A DNA stretch of 64,000 nt, taken from positions 1-64,000 of the forward strand of contig DATAGZ010000014.1 in the NCBI GenBank assembly GCA_036263455.1. The letters run 5' to 3'. This document shows positions 44,482-54,277 of this stretch, piece by piece; position 1 is the stretch's first letter, and each line of letters opens with the position of its first letter. Origin of the DNA: DATAGZ01 sp036263455 (lineage in GTDB: Bacteria; Pseudomonadota; Alphaproteobacteria; Dongiales; Dongiaceae). A program made the position numbers and the translations under genes. The notes beneath the pieces are model-generated. The model was not told the origin of the DNA and did not search any database. It was given only the letters and a program-made list of their open reading frames with translations.

Positions 44482-45363
44482 GTGAAACCCAGGATCAAGA
44501 ACATCGCCATAGCGTCTCCTTTGCGTCCTTGGACGCAAAGGGTCCTATTCGTGTTCGCGATCCTCGCGGGCTGCGCCCTGACCGTACTCGGGCGATCCGA
44601 TCTGACATTCATTCGCAATTCCCGCCTAACCATGCTCGATATGCTGGCGCCCGCTTTGACGTCGCTCAGCCGCCCGATCGAAACTTTCCATCGCCTCTCC
44701 GCATCGGTTAGCGATTATTTATCCCTGCGTAGCGCGAATGAGGAACTCAAGAGAGAAAACGCGCTCCTCCAGGTCTGGCAGAAGACAGCCTGGCAGTTGA
44801 AGCAGGAGAATGACCGCTTACGTGCGCTCGCCCATTTTCAACCGCCGCCGCAAGCCACCTTCGTGACCGCTCCGGTCATCGCGGAACTGGCCGGTGGCTA
44901 TACACGGGCTTTGATAGTTCTGGCCGGAGAAGATAATCGCATCACTCCAAACCAGGCGGTGGTGACCGAGCGCGGTCTCGTCGGCCGGATCCTCGATGTC
45001 GGCGAACATGCCAGCCGCGCTCTGCTTTTGACCGACATCAATTCCCACCTGCCGGTGGTCATCGAACGGTCGAAGCAGAATGCGATATTGAGCGGCACCA
45101 GCGAAGGGGCAACCGAACTCACCCTCTTGAGCGTGGATGCAGATGTCAGGATTGACGACCGTATCGTGACGTCGGGCGCCGGCGGTGCAATCCCCCCCGG
45201 CTTGCCGGTGGGCAGGGTGGCGCATGTCGAGGGCAGGAAATTCGACGTAGCCCTATATGCGGATCTGGACCAGCTCGACTACGTCCAAATCGTCAATTAT
45301 GGTGTCGAGGCCATCTTGCAGGACCTGCCACCCTCATTGTCGCTCCGCAAGAATTCGCAATGA
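44482..45363 (+). CDS. mreC: Rod-shape protein MreC
   Basis: MreC is a bitopic elongasome scaffold that activates PBP2. The 293-residue protein has a cytoplasmic stub, one membrane helix (about residues 16-34, VLFVFAILAGCALTVLG), a coiled coil (LRSANEELKRENALLQVWQK through about residue 115) and two periplasmic beta domains (VTERGLVGRILDVGEHASRA, TSGAGGAIPPGLPVGRVAHV). GTG 44482 is used. It overlaps mreD by four bases. Confidence 0.95.
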   Translation: MKPRIKNIAIASPLRPWTQRVLFVFAILAGCALTVLGRSDLTFIRNSRLTMLDMLAPALTSLSRPIETFHRLSASVSDYLSLRSANEELKRENALLQVWQKTAWQLKQENDRLRALAHFQPPPQATFVTAPVIAELAGGYTRALIVLAGEDNRITPNQAVVTERGLVGRILDVGEHASRALLLTDINSHLPVVIERSKQNAILSGTSEGATELTLLSVDADVRIDDRIVTSGAGGAIPPGLPVGRVAHVEGRKFDVALYADLDQLDYVQIVNYGVEAILQDLPPSLSLRKNSQ

Positions 45364-45887
45364 AGTTTTCTGGCTTAACGCGGAGCGAGGCGAGACGGAT
45401 TGCCCTTCTTTCTACGCCGGTTCTCATCTCGATTGGCATCCTGTTCGTGAGCATCCTTCCTTGGCACTTTAATGCCATGGCACCAGGCGCCCTGGTGCCA
45501 ATTTTGCCCGCGATCTATTACTGGGTTCTGCATCATCCGCGCGCAATGCCGCTCGGTGCGGTGTTTCTTCTGGGGCTTGTTTCCGACGTGCTGGGCATGG
45601 ATCCGCTTGGCGTTGGCATTCTCACTTACCTCGCCGCCTACGGCGCGGGAGCCCTGCTCAGGAGGCATATCCGTGACGGCAGCCTCCCGCTCGCCTATGC
45701 GGGGCTCGCCATCGTTGCCGTGTTTAGCCATGCGGTAGGATGGCTTGCCGCCAGTGTCGCGCTGGGCCGGTGGATCGGTCTCGAGCCTGCACTTTTTCTG
45801 GTCGGGATAGACCTCATGACCTATCCGTTCATGGCTTACGTCTTTGCCCGCGCGCAGCGGGCCTGGTTAGTGGAGCGGCGCGCGTGA
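45360..45887 (+). CDS. mreD: Rod-shape protein MreD
   Basis: The 175-residue membrane protein has five or six helices, with the MreD pattern PALVPILPAIYYWVLHHPRA-like (residues 43-63), LLGLVSDVLGMDPLGVGILTYL and LMTYPFMAYVFARAQRA. It bridges MreC and the elongation synthases. ATG overlaps the mreC stop, and its own stop overlaps the PBP2 GTG start. Confidence 0.93.
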   Translation: MKFSGLTRSEARRIALLSTPVLISIGILFVSILPWHFNAMAPGALVPILPAIYYWVLHHPRAMPLGAVFLLGLVSDVLGMDPLGVGILTYLAAYGAGALLRRHIRDGSLPLAYAGLAIVAVFSHAVGWLAASVALGRWIGLEPALFLVGIDLMTYPFMAYVFARAQRAWLVERRA

Positions 45888-47722
45888 GACGCAAGCAGGC
45901 CGAGCAGCTGCAAGCCAAAGCATTCACACGCCGCCTGCTTCTGTTGGGCGGCGCGCAGGCGGCCATCGTCGCTACGATCGCCGGCCGGCTTGATTTTTTG
46001 CAAGTACACGAAGCGGATAAATATAAACTTTTGGCGGATCAGAATCGCATAAATATCCGCCTGCTCACACCAGAACGAGGGCGCATTCTCGACCGTAATG
46101 GCGTTCCGCTGGCCGACAATCGCGTCAATTACCGCGCTATGCTGATCGCCGAGAAATCAGACGATGTACTGGCGACACTCGACGAATTCGACAAGATCAT
46201 CCCCCTCGATTCGCACGATCGCCAACGGATCGAACGCGCTCTTTCTCGAGCGAAATCTTTCGATCCAGTCTTGATCAAGGACGCGCTGGATTGGGAGCAG
46301 GTGAGCGCCATTGAATTGAATATTCCCAATTTACCTGGTGTCGATATCGATATCGACCGCTCGCGCCTTTATCCCTATAGCGCGACGATGGCTCACGTGC
46401 TGGGCTATGTCGCCGCCGTCGCGCCGGCCGAGCGGAATGGCGACCAGCTCCTCGAACAGCCTGGTTTCCGTATTGGCAAGGCGGGGTTGGAAAAAACCTA
46501 CGACGAACCCCTGCGCGGCGAGGCGGGGTACAGCCAGCTGGAGGTGAATTCGCGCGGCCGGATCATTCGGGAACTGGGCCGGACGCCAGCGCAAAAAGGC
46601 GAGGATCTCGCCATGACGATCGATTGCGATTTGCAGCAATTTGCCTACCAGCGCATGGCGACTGAACTTTCCGCGTCCTGCGCCGTCATGGATATTTTCA
46701 CGGGTGATGTCCTGGCCTTGGCCTCCGTCCCCTCCTATGACCCCTCGGCTTTTTATCGCGGCGTTACGGAAGACGAGTGGCGCACGCTCATCAATGACGT
46801 GCACCGACCGCTCTCCAATAAATGTATTGCCGGACAATATGCCCCGGGTTCGACCTTCAAGCCCATGACGGCACTTGCTGCGCTCTCCACGGGGATCGAT
46901 CCCAGCTTCACTGCGCTCTGCACTGGCAGCCTCGAACTCGGCAATGCGAGCTTTCATTGCTGGAAGAAGGAGGGCCACGGAGAAGTCGATCTCAGGAGCG
47001 CCATCAAGCATTCCTGTGACGTCTATTTCTATCAGCTGGCGCGCAAGATCTCGATCGATCCGATCGCCGCCACGGCACGCTCTTTCGGGCTAGGCTCTCG
47101 CACCGGTCTGGATCTGCCGGGGGAGAAAGAAGGTCTCATTCCCGACATGGCCTGGAAGAAAGCCACTCAAGGGGAATCTTGGCAGGGTGGCGAAACGCTC
47201 GTCTCGGCAATCGGACAAGGCTACATCCTAACGACACCGCTTCAGTTATGCGTCATGATGGCTCAACTCGCCAATGGTGGCTTCAAAGTCGTCCCGCGCC
47301 TCGGCCGTCCGGCCGATGGATCGATCGAACCGGGTGCGGCCAGGACACCCCTCCTCGGGCTCGAGGATCGCTGGCTTCAGGCGGTACTGGAAGGGATGGA
47401 TGGCGTAGTCAACACGCCCGAGGGCACCGCTTATCGGGCACGCATCCCTATTCAGGGAATGGAAATGGGGGGCAAGACCGGCTCTGCTCAGGTTCGCCAT
47501 ATCTCCGCGGCTGAGCGCAAGAGCGGTGTGCGCAAGGACGAGACGCTGCCTTGGAACGAACGAGACCACGCGCTCTTCATCGGCTTTGCTCCGGTGGGCG
47601 CTCCTCGGTATGCCTGTGCCGTAGTGGTCGAACATGGATCGCATGGCGCTTCGGCGGCCGCGCCGATCGCCCGCGACCTGCTGATCGAATGCCAGCGGCG
47701 CAAGATTGTCTCGGTTGCGTGA
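45884..47722 (+). CDS. mrdA: Penicillin-binding protein 2 (elongasome transpeptidase)
   Basis: PBP2 cross-links new peptidoglycan along the side wall with RodA. The 612-residue class B PBP has an N-terminal anchor (TRRLLLLGGAQAAIVATIAG), the pedestal domain (LTPERGRILDRNGVPLADN) and the transpeptidase with GSTFKPMTAL (SxxK), HSCDVYFYQLA (SxN/SxD) and GGKTGSAQV (KTG). Start GTG 45884 overlaps the mreD stop as GTGA and removes an unsupported extension to 45740. Stop overlaps the rodA start (TGATG). Confidence 0.96.
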   Translation: MRRKQAEQLQAKAFTRRLLLLGGAQAAIVATIAGRLDFLQVHEADKYKLLADQNRINIRLLTPERGRILDRNGVPLADNRVNYRAMLIAEKSDDVLATLDEFDKIIPLDSHDRQRIERALSRAKSFDPVLIKDALDWEQVSAIELNIPNLPGVDIDIDRSRLYPYSATMAHVLGYVAAVAPAERNGDQLLEQPGFRIGKAGLEKTYDEPLRGEAGYSQLEVNSRGRIIRELGRTPAQKGEDLAMTIDCDLQQFAYQRMATELSASCAVMDIFTGDVLALASVPSYDPSAFYRGVTEDEWRTLINDVHRPLSNKCIAGQYAPGSTFKPMTALAALSTGIDPSFTALCTGSLELGNASFHCWKKEGHGEVDLRSAIKHSCDVYFYQLARKISIDPIAATARSFGLGSRTGLDLPGEKEGLIPDMAWKKATQGESWQGGETLVSAIGQGYILTTPLQLCVMMAQLANGGFKVVPRLGRPADGSIEPGAARTPLLGLEDRWLQAVLEGMDGVVNTPEGTAYRARIPIQGMEMGGKTGSAQVRHISAAERKSGVRKDETLPWNERDHALFIGFAPVGAPRYACAVVVEHGSHGASAAAPIARDLLIECQRRKIVSVA

Positions 47723-48855
47723 TGCGCGTCTCAGCGCCCCATCGAGACGATCTCTCGCTGTCCCAGAAACTTGGCCGATTGAGTTTTGGCCTCATAGTCC
47801 TCGTCGTGTCGGTAACGCTCGTCGGACTGGCAATGCTGTATTCGGCGGCACACGGCGCAGCCGAGCCATGGATGAGCAAGCAGGCGATCCGTGCGGGTAT
47901 CGGCATTGTCATCATGATTGCCATTGCCGTCACCGATATTCGCACATGGGCGCGCTGGTCGTATGCGATATATGCGGTGGCGCTGCTGCTGGTGGTCTAT
48001 GTCGAGGTCGCTGGTCAGGTCGGCATGGGCGCGCAACGCTGGATCGACCTGAAATTCCTTCAACTTCAGCCGTCCGAGCTCATGAAGATTGCCTTGATCA
48101 TGGCGCTTGCCCGTTATTTCCACGACCTTTCCCTGGACGCGATCGGCAAGCCCACCAGGCTTATCCTGCCAATTTTTCTTGCGATTGTCCCGGCCTTGCT
48201 GGTCCTCAAGCAGCCCGATCTCGGCACGGCGGGGGTATTGTTGTTGGCGGGGGCCAGTGTATTTTTCGTCGCGGGCGTGCGCTGGTGGAAATTTGTTATT
48301 GTGCTGATGATAGCGCTCGCCGCTTTTCCGATCGCCTGGAACCATATGCGCGATTACCAGAAGAACCGGATCATGACATTTCTCGACCCGGAATCGGACA
48401 TGCTGGGCGCGGGCTATCATATCACCCAATCGAAGATCGCACTGGGTTCTGGAGGAATCACGGGCAAGGGCTTTCTGAAAGGCTCGCAAAGCCATCTCGA
48501 TTTCCTGCCCGAGCGCCACACCGATTTTATCTTCACCATGTATGCCGAAGAATTCGGCCTGCTCGGCGGTATTGTACTTCTCGCCCTTTACGCCCTGCTG
48601 GTTCTCTACGGCTATGTCATCGCAAACCGCTCGCGAAGTCATTTCGGGCGCTTGCTCGCGGTGGGGCTGAGCGTTAATCTCTTCCTCTATTTTTCCATCA
48701 ATACCGCCATGGTCACAGGCCTGATCCCGGTCGTGGGCGTGCCGCTGCCGCTGGTTTCCTACGGAGGAACGGCGCTCATTGCCGTGCTGGCAGGTTTCGG
48801 ACTCCTCATGTCGGTGAATATTCACCGCGACCAAAAAGTGGGCGGTACCCGATAG
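47722..48855 (+). CDS. rodA: Peptidoglycan glycosyltransferase RodA
   Basis: RodA (SEDS family) polymerises lipid II in the elongasome. The 377-residue protein has about ten helices and SEDS motifs: GAQRWIDLKFLQLQPSEL, LKQPDLGTA, HITQSKIALGSGGITGKGFL, LPERHTDFIFTMYAEEFG and GVPLPLVSYGGTAL. ATG 47722 overlaps the PBP2 stop. Last gene of the operon; it faces a convergent membrane protein gene three bases away. Confidence 0.96.
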   Translation: MRVSAPHRDDLSLSQKLGRLSFGLIVLVVSVTLVGLAMLYSAAHGAAEPWMSKQAIRAGIGIVIMIAIAVTDIRTWARWSYAIYAVALLLVVYVEVAGQVGMGAQRWIDLKFLQLQPSELMKIALIMALARYFHDLSLDAIGKPTRLILPIFLAIVPALLVLKQPDLGTAGVLLLAGASVFFVAGVRWWKFVIVLMIALAAFPIAWNHMRDYQKNRIMTFLDPESDMLGAGYHITQSKIALGSGGITGKGFLKGSQSHLDFLPERHTDFIFTMYAEEFGLLGGIVLLALYALLVLYGYVIANRSRSHFGRLLAVGLSVNLFLYFSINTAMVTGLIPVVGVPLPLVSYGGTALIAVLAGFGLLMSVNIHRDQKVGGTR

Positions 48856-48858
48856 GCC

Positions 48859-50865
48859 CTAGTTTGCCGGTGCGGCGAGCTGAGGCGCCTGGTCCATCGT
48901 GCCGAACCTAAGTCCTCCAATTTCCGAAAAATCCACGCTGAAGCCGGACAAGCAGTCCGGTCGGGATATCGGGCAGTCGATGCGGAGCCGGACTACCCTC
49001 GTCAGAGGGGCGGCGCGCCCCTCGCGATATTGCTGATAAACTGCCGGTGTGTAGGCCGCCATGATATCCCCATTCGTGCCCAACAAGGGATTGAGGAGGA
49101 AACCCGTCACTCCTAAGGTAGGGAGATATCGATAATTCAGCGTGCGTCCATCCGCAGTGACGATGGAAATGGCATAGTAGGGCGGTTTATAGACGAGGGA
49201 TATCACTTCGGAAAGCAAGGAAGGTTCTGGCGTGATCTTCACCCATAGCGGTGCGTTGGTCTGAGGTACGTCCAGCCAGTCGCCGGTTTTGTAGGAAGGT
49301 TGGCCCCCAATCGGTTTGGGGTCGAGAGGGACAGTGCCTTGCGCTCGCTTGAGCACCACATAACCCTTTTCCTGAAGGACCGGAACGTACTGACGGTATA
49401 TTTCCAGCTGCGCGAGAGAATCCTCCTGGGCGGGTAAGCGATGATCCGCGATGATGGAGCGGTCATAGACCAGATAGGCAGGAGCCGTCGCGTCGTTGGC
49501 AAAAAAGCGGGCATCTCTTGCAACGATACTGGGTGTCCATGCCGTAAAGGTCGTGACGGAGGGGGTCGGCCGATAGTCAAGACGGTTGTAAAGCATGGGG
49601 GCGACTTGAGAGCCGAGATATCCAATGGTCGCATCACCGACGGTCTTCCGTGTTAAAGGCAGGGACACGCGCCTGCGCTCGGTTCGCAACTGTTGCCGCA
49701 GCGAGGCAACGAAATCCTTCAAATGGGTGAGGGCGTGAAGTTTCTCGGTCATTGAGGCATAACTGGACGTATTAATGAAGCTTAAGGCGTTTATGGATAC
49801 GGAATTCAGATAGAATCCGTAGCCGGCGACGAATAAAACCATTAGCTGAATAAAGGATTTGCGCCGGCGTACCGTCGGCGACGTATCCTCCGCAAGCCCC
49901 CACAAGAAAAGAAAAGAGGAGATGACGCAGAAATAAAAGAAAGTCGACACATGCGGATCCATGCTCGCCCTGACAAAGCCATGCTTCCAGGCGGCAAACA
50001 GCATGAGACATTCAATGGCGGCGACGCAGGCCATGCCAATGAAGGATCGCCGGTTTCCTCTCCTGAATGCAGTGTAGCCGATAGCAAGGAGGCATATACT
50101 TGTGGCGAGAAGACCGAGCGCCAACAGCGTCCCGGACTCATATGAACCTGACGTGTCGCTATAACCTTGCGAAAAGCGCACCGCGCTGGAAAAGAAGCTC
50201 CACAGGTTTAGCGGAGACTGCTTGCATGCTACCCATAAGACAAAAAAGGACAAGGCGAATGAGGCGACATCGGTCAATGCCTCTTTAGCCTGGCTTTTGC
50301 TAAGGCGGTAGAACGCCGATAGGACTACGCTAAAAACTGCGGTGAAAAGATAGATGCCCTTCGTCAAGGCCAGCGCGCCAAGAATGATGCAGGCAGATGT
50401 TCTTATCGTCCTGGACGTCGTCTCTCGAAACAGCTCTAGCGCGGCAAGCAGGGCCAGGATGGCGGGAATAAGATCTTCATCATGGTAATACCACAATGAA
50501 AAAAGAAACAGCGCATTCACCCAAAACGGCTTAGGGAGTCGGATAAAGCGAACGGCGAAAAAAGCCAGCGCTAGCGCCAGAAGGCCGACGCCGATGATCT
50601 TTTGAAGGTCGAAGAACCCAGAAAAGAGTTGGGGAAAAGTAATGAAGCCTAGAGGACCGCTATTGAAAATAAGGTCACTGCCATGCTGGAGACCTCGTTT
50701 GATCCAATAAGCCGAGGCGGCTTCATATCCACTATCGGGCGCCTGCAGGGCCGGCACCCAAGCTGGCAGTATGAGCACCACGAAAAAGAGGGTAAGTATC
50801 AACAGCGCCGAAAGGATTTTCCCAAAAGTAATGCGATGCAGGTTGAGTCTTGATGCGCTCGGCAT
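48859..50865 (-). CDS. Large polytopic membrane protein, possible GT-C-like envelope protein
   Basis: The 668-residue protein has about ten hydrophobic helices in residues 15-370 (ILSALLILTLFFVVLILPAW, IIGVGLLALALAFFAVRFI, SFIQLMVLFVAGYGFYL), then a 300-residue soluble C-terminal domain. An early extracytoplasmic loop holds DSGYEAASAYWIKRGLQHGS and FNSGPLGF. The architecture recalls GT-C glycosyltransferases, but no defined catalytic motif is visible, so function is unknown. It runs convergent to rodA. Confidence 0.65.
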   Translation of the reverse strand: MPSASRLNLHRITFGKILSALLILTLFFVVLILPAWVPALQAPDSGYEAASAYWIKRGLQHGSDLIFNSGPLGFITFPQLFSGFFDLQKIIGVGLLALALAFFAVRFIRLPKPFWVNALFLFSLWYYHDEDLIPAILALLAALELFRETTSRTIRTSACIILGALALTKGIYLFTAVFSVVLSAFYRLSKSQAKEALTDVASFALSFFVLWVACKQSPLNLWSFFSSAVRFSQGYSDTSGSYESGTLLALGLLATSICLLAIGYTAFRRGNRRSFIGMACVAAIECLMLFAAWKHGFVRASMDPHVSTFFYFCVISSFLFLWGLAEDTSPTVRRRKSFIQLMVLFVAGYGFYLNSVSINALSFINTSSYASMTEKLHALTHLKDFVASLRQQLRTERRRVSLPLTRKTVGDATIGYLGSQVAPMLYNRLDYRPTPSVTTFTAWTPSIVARDARFFANDATAPAYLVYDRSIIADHRLPAQEDSLAQLEIYRQYVPVLQEKGYVVLKRAQGTVPLDPKPIGGQPSYKTGDWLDVPQTNAPLWVKITPEPSLLSEVISLVYKPPYYAISIVTADGRTLNYRYLPTLGVTGFLLNPLLGTNGDIMAAYTPAVYQQYREGRAAPLTRVVRLRIDCPISRPDCLSGFSVDFSEIGGLRFGTMDQAPQLAAPAN

Positions 50866-50966
50866 GCTTTGTCTCCTGCGCGGTTTCTAGGGCAATACAC
50901 ACGACCATGCAACGGCGGCTACGATTTGACTCAGGCCGGGTCATCCGCTATAGCGGCATCCTTCGA

Positions 50967-51042
<76 letters not shown>

Positions 51043-51516
51043 AATCCCTTATCCATATCAAAGGCGTATCCGTTAATGGCGGATACGCCATTCCGCGCGT
51101 GATAATTATGTCTTTGGGGGCGGGGCGTTCCCTTCTTCCGGGGGGGTCAGAGGGGAACGCCCCAGGCGCGCCAACCGCACAGGTGCCGGAGAGGGGGGAG
51201 GAACCTCCGGCTGGGTGCGCGCCTACTCCTGTCTGGCGCGGGCGCGCAGGACCGTGGAGCCCTTTCTCGCCGGCACGATGATGAGTGGCCGTAAATTGGT
51301 TTCCGGCATCCTGCCGGGAATCTGAAGGATTTTTCCTAAAAAACGCTTCCATTGATTGGCGCCCTGAGAGCTTGCGCCCTGCATTTCACGGTTGCGCTCG
51401 ATCATTGTTTCCTCCCACTCGATGGCTGGGTAAACCCCAGTGGCGGAGATATGTTCCATATGTTGCAGTGCGAATTTTTCGTGGCTACAGTGGTGGCTCC
51501 GTAGGGAGATGAAATT
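51043..51516. other. Mostly intergenic, with a GC-rich hairpin
   Basis: GGGGCGTTCCC (51122-51132) and GGGAACGCCCC (51153-51163) form 11-bp inverted arms around a 20-base loop, without a T run. Apart from a possible small minus-strand gene (51223-51405) nothing is supported. The final 100 bases should contain the aminotransferase promoter. Confidence 0.5.
51223..51405 (-). CDS. Possible small protein, 60 residues
   Basis: The frame is MIERNREMQGASSQGANQWK, followed by RFLGKILQIPGRMPE and a basic end. A strong ribosome site, GGGAGG, lies before ATG 51405. The product is basic, with no signal or membrane segment and no recognised family. The good start is the main support; the sequence composition is only moderately gene-like. 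Confidence 0.4.
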   Translation of the reverse strand: MIERNREMQGASSQGANQWKRFLGKILQIPGRMPETNLRPLIIVPARKGSTVLRARARQE

Positions 51517-52728
51517 ATGGCTTTTTTAGCCAAGAGATTAAAACGGATCAAACCGTCACCAACGATTGCCGTGACCCAGCGGGCGCGTCAGCTCAAGGCC
51601 GAAGGAAAAGACATCATCGGCCTGGGTGCGGGCGAGCCGGATTTCGATACGCCCGACCATATCAAGGAGGCAGCAATCGCGGCGATGCGCCGGGGCGAGA
51701 CGAAATATACCGACGTGGATGGGACGCCTGCCCTGAAAGAAGCCATCGTGGCGAAATTCGCGCGTGAAAACCGGCTGAGCTATGCCCCCGACCAGATCAC
51801 CGTCGGAACTGGCGGCAAACAGGTGATCTTCAATGCCCTTTTTGCCACACTCGAAGCGGGAGACGAGATCATCGTGCCTGCTCCCTATTGGGTATCCTAT
51901 ACCGATATCGCGCTGCTGGCAGATGCCAAGCCCATAGCGGTCGGGGCGGGACCTAAGCAAAAATTCAAGATCACGCCAGAGGACCTCGAGCGCGCCATCA
52001 CCCCACGCACCAAATGGATCATCCTGAACAGCCCCAATAACCCTACCGGCGCGGCCTATGACCGTGCGGAAATGAAAGCACTGACCGAGGTTATCCTCCG
52101 TCATCCGCAGGTCTGGGTGCTCACCGACGACATGTACGAGCACCTGCTTTATGACGACAGGGAGTTCGTCACGCCCGCCGAGGTCGAGCCGGGCCTTTAT
52201 GACCGCACCCTGACGGTGAACGGCGTCTCCAAGGCCTATTGCATGACCGGCTGGCGCATTGGCTATGCGGGCGGCCCGCGGCCTTTGATCAAGGCCATCG
52301 CCAAGGTCCAATCGCAATCGACCACCAATCCCAGCTCGATTTCTCAGGCCGCCGCGGCAGCCGCCCTCACGGGTCCACAGGATTTCATCGTCGCGCATAA
52401 CCGGGCCTTTTCCCGCCGTCGCGACGCGATCGTCGATCTGATCAACCGCGCACCCGGCCTGCGCTGCCACCGGCCCGATGGGGCATTTTATGTCTTTGCC
52501 TCCTGCGCCGGCGCCATCGGTAAAGTCACGCCTCAAGGAAAAAGGATCGAAAATGACGACGATTTCGTGACCTATCTGTTGGAGGAAGAGGGCGTCGCGG
52601 CCGTCCAAGGTTCCGCCTTCGGGTTTTCGCCGTTTTTTCGGATCTCCTACGCGACGGAAGATAGCGTGCTCATCGAGGCGGGTCGGCGGATCGTCCGCGC
52701 CTGCGAGAAGCTGGAGGAAGCAAAATGA
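51517..52728 (+). CDS. Aspartate aminotransferase (class I PLP enzyme)
   Basis: The 403-residue enzyme interconverts aspartate/2-oxoglutarate and oxaloacetate/glutamate; alphaproteobacterial members often also accept prephenate. Motifs: IIGLGAGEPDFDTPDHI, GETKYTDVDGTPALKEAI, PAPYWVSY, ILNSPNNPTGA, NGVSKAYCMTGWRIGYAG (PLP Lys) and SPFFRISYATED (substrate Arg). Its TGA overlaps the dps ATG. Confidence 0.93.
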   Translation: MAFLAKRLKRIKPSPTIAVTQRARQLKAEGKDIIGLGAGEPDFDTPDHIKEAAIAAMRRGETKYTDVDGTPALKEAIVAKFARENRLSYAPDQITVGTGGKQVIFNALFATLEAGDEIIVPAPYWVSYTDIALLADAKPIAVGAGPKQKFKITPEDLERAITPRTKWIILNSPNNPTGAAYDRAEMKALTEVILRHPQVWVLTDDMYEHLLYDDREFVTPAEVEPGLYDRTLTVNGVSKAYCMTGWRIGYAGGPRPLIKAIAKVQSQSTTNPSSISQAAAAAALTGPQDFIVAHNRAFSRRRDAIVDLINRAPGLRCHRPDGAFYVFASCAGAIGKVTPQGKRIENDDDFVTYLLEEEGVAAVQGSAFGFSPFFRISYATEDSVLIEAGRRIVRACEKLEEAK

Positions 52729-53204
52729 ACAAAGCCGCCAAGATTGACATCGGCATCGACGAGCAAGATCGCAAGATGATTGCCGACGGCCTCGGCAGAG
52801 TGCTCGCCGATACCTATACGCTTTATCTCAAGACGCACAATTTTCACTGGAACGTGACGGGGCCGATGTTCTCGACGCTGCATTTGATGTTCGAGACGCA
52901 ATATACCGAGCTTGCTACGGCGGTCGACCTGATCGCCGAGCGCATCCGGGCTCTGGGATTTCCGGCTCCGGCGGGCTTCTCGGTCTATGCGAAATTATCG
53001 CGTATCGAGGAGGAAACCGGGGTTCCGTCGGCCCAGGAGATGATCCGCCAGTTAACCGAGGGCCAGGAGGCGGTGGCGCGCACCGCGCGCGAGCTTTTCC
53101 CGATGCTTGACAAGGTCAATGACCAGCCGACCGCGGACCTCCTGACCCAGCGCCTCCAGGTGCATGAAAAGAATGCGTGGATGCTGCGCAGTTTGCTGGA
53201 ATAG
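52725..53204 (+). CDS. dps: Dps-family DNA-binding ferritin
   Basis: The 159-residue protein stores iron and protects DNA in oxidative stress. The ferroxidase signature is HNFHWNVTGPMFSTLHLMFE (His, Asp-side His and Glu). The four-helix bundle length is normal. The N-terminal tail is short with few Lys (MNKAAKIDIG), so DNA binding may be weak. ATG overlaps the aminotransferase stop, hence one transcript. Confidence 0.93.
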   Translation: MNKAAKIDIGIDEQDRKMIADGLGRVLADTYTLYLKTHNFHWNVTGPMFSTLHLMFETQYTELATAVDLIAERIRALGFPAPAGFSVYAKLSRIEEETGVPSAQEMIRQLTEGQEAVARTARELFPMLDKVNDQPTADLLTQRLQVHEKNAWMLRSLLE

Positions 53205-53264
53205 TTCACTGAACCGTGACTTGCGCGCCGCCCGGGACCGGCGCATTCTGGGGGTGGAGGCGAT

Positions 53265-54221
53265 ATGCTGATCAAGACGAAGCGGGGCTGGAAAATTCCC
53301 GAGAGCGCCGCGACCCCAGAACATGTCTTCTGGAACAGGCGGACCTTCATGGGTGCGGCCGCCGGCTTGGGGGCGATTCTTGCCGCGCCGCGGCTGTCCA
53401 TCGCGGCGGATACCGACCCGTCGGCACCCCTGTATCCAGTCAAGCGCAGTCCGCGGTTCACCCTCGATCGTCCGGTCACGGCCGCCGAATTGACCACGCA
53501 ATACAATAACTACTACGAGTTCGGTTCACATAAACATATTGCTGAATACGCACAGGCTTTGCCGATCCGACCATGGGTCCTGACGATCGACGGCATGGTC
53601 GAGAAGCCCTTTCAGATCGGAATTGACGATCTCCTCAAGCGCATGCCGCTCGAAGAACGGCTCTATCGGCATCGCTGCGTCGAGCGGTGGGCGATGGCGG
53701 TGCCGTGGAGCGGGTTTGCCCTCAAGGAACTGGTGGCGCTCGCCAAGCCGCTCTCCGGCGCTAAATATGTCCGCTTCGAATCCTTCAACAAGCCGGAAGT
53801 GGCGGAAAGCCAGTTACAGGATTGGTATCCCTGGCCCTACGTTGAAGGCTTGACGCTGGAAGAGGCGACGAACGATCTTTCCTTCATGGTGACGGGCATG
53901 TATGGCAAGCCGGTTCCCAAGCAGAACGGCGCACCCCTGCGCCTCGCCTTGCCGTGGAAGTACGGTTTTAAATCGGCCAAGGGCATTGTGAAGGTCAGTT
54001 TTACCGCGGACAGGCCGCAGAGTTTCTGGCAGAACGTCGACGGGGCGGAATATGGCTTCTGGGCCAACATAAATCCCGACGTGCCTCATGCCCGCTGGAG
54101 CCAGGCCGAGGAACAGGTCCTGGGAGAAAAGGACATCCGTCCCACCAAGCTTTTCAACGGCTATGGCGAATACGTGGCCGCTCTCTATAAAAATATGCAG
54201 GGCGAGGATCTCTACCACTAA
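53265..54221 (+). CDS. msrP: Methionine sulfoxide reductase catalytic subunit MsrP
   Basis: MsrP is a periplasmic molybdoenzyme that repairs oxidised methionine. The 318-residue protein has a Tat signal (NRRTFMGAAAGLGAILAAPR), the Mo-cofactor Cys in RHRCVERWAM, PWSGFALKELVALA and PWKYGFKSAKGIVKVSFT, and ends GEDLYH, all family features. The usual membrane heme partner msrQ does not follow; the next gene is convergent. It may be encoded elsewhere. Placement after dps suits oxidative defence. Confidence 0.94.
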   Translation: MLIKTKRGWKIPESAATPEHVFWNRRTFMGAAAGLGAILAAPRLSIAADTDPSAPLYPVKRSPRFTLDRPVTAAELTTQYNNYYEFGSHKHIAEYAQALPIRPWVLTIDGMVEKPFQIGIDDLLKRMPLEERLYRHRCVERWAMAVPWSGFALKELVALAKPLSGAKYVRFESFNKPEVAESQLQDWYPWPYVEGLTLEEATNDLSFMVTGMYGKPVPKQNGAPLRLALPWKYGFKSAKGIVKVSFTADRPQSFWQNVDGAEYGFWANINPDVPHARWSQAEEQVLGEKDIRPTKLFNGYGEYVAALYKNMQGEDLYH

Positions 54222-54277
54222 GGGGGGAGGCGACCCGCCTGCGCTCCCCTAACCCGAGCCCGCCATAAAGGGATTGG

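Noticed and set aside
51122..51163. Hairpin considered as a terminator
   Set aside because: Strong GC stem but 20-base loop and no T run on either strand.
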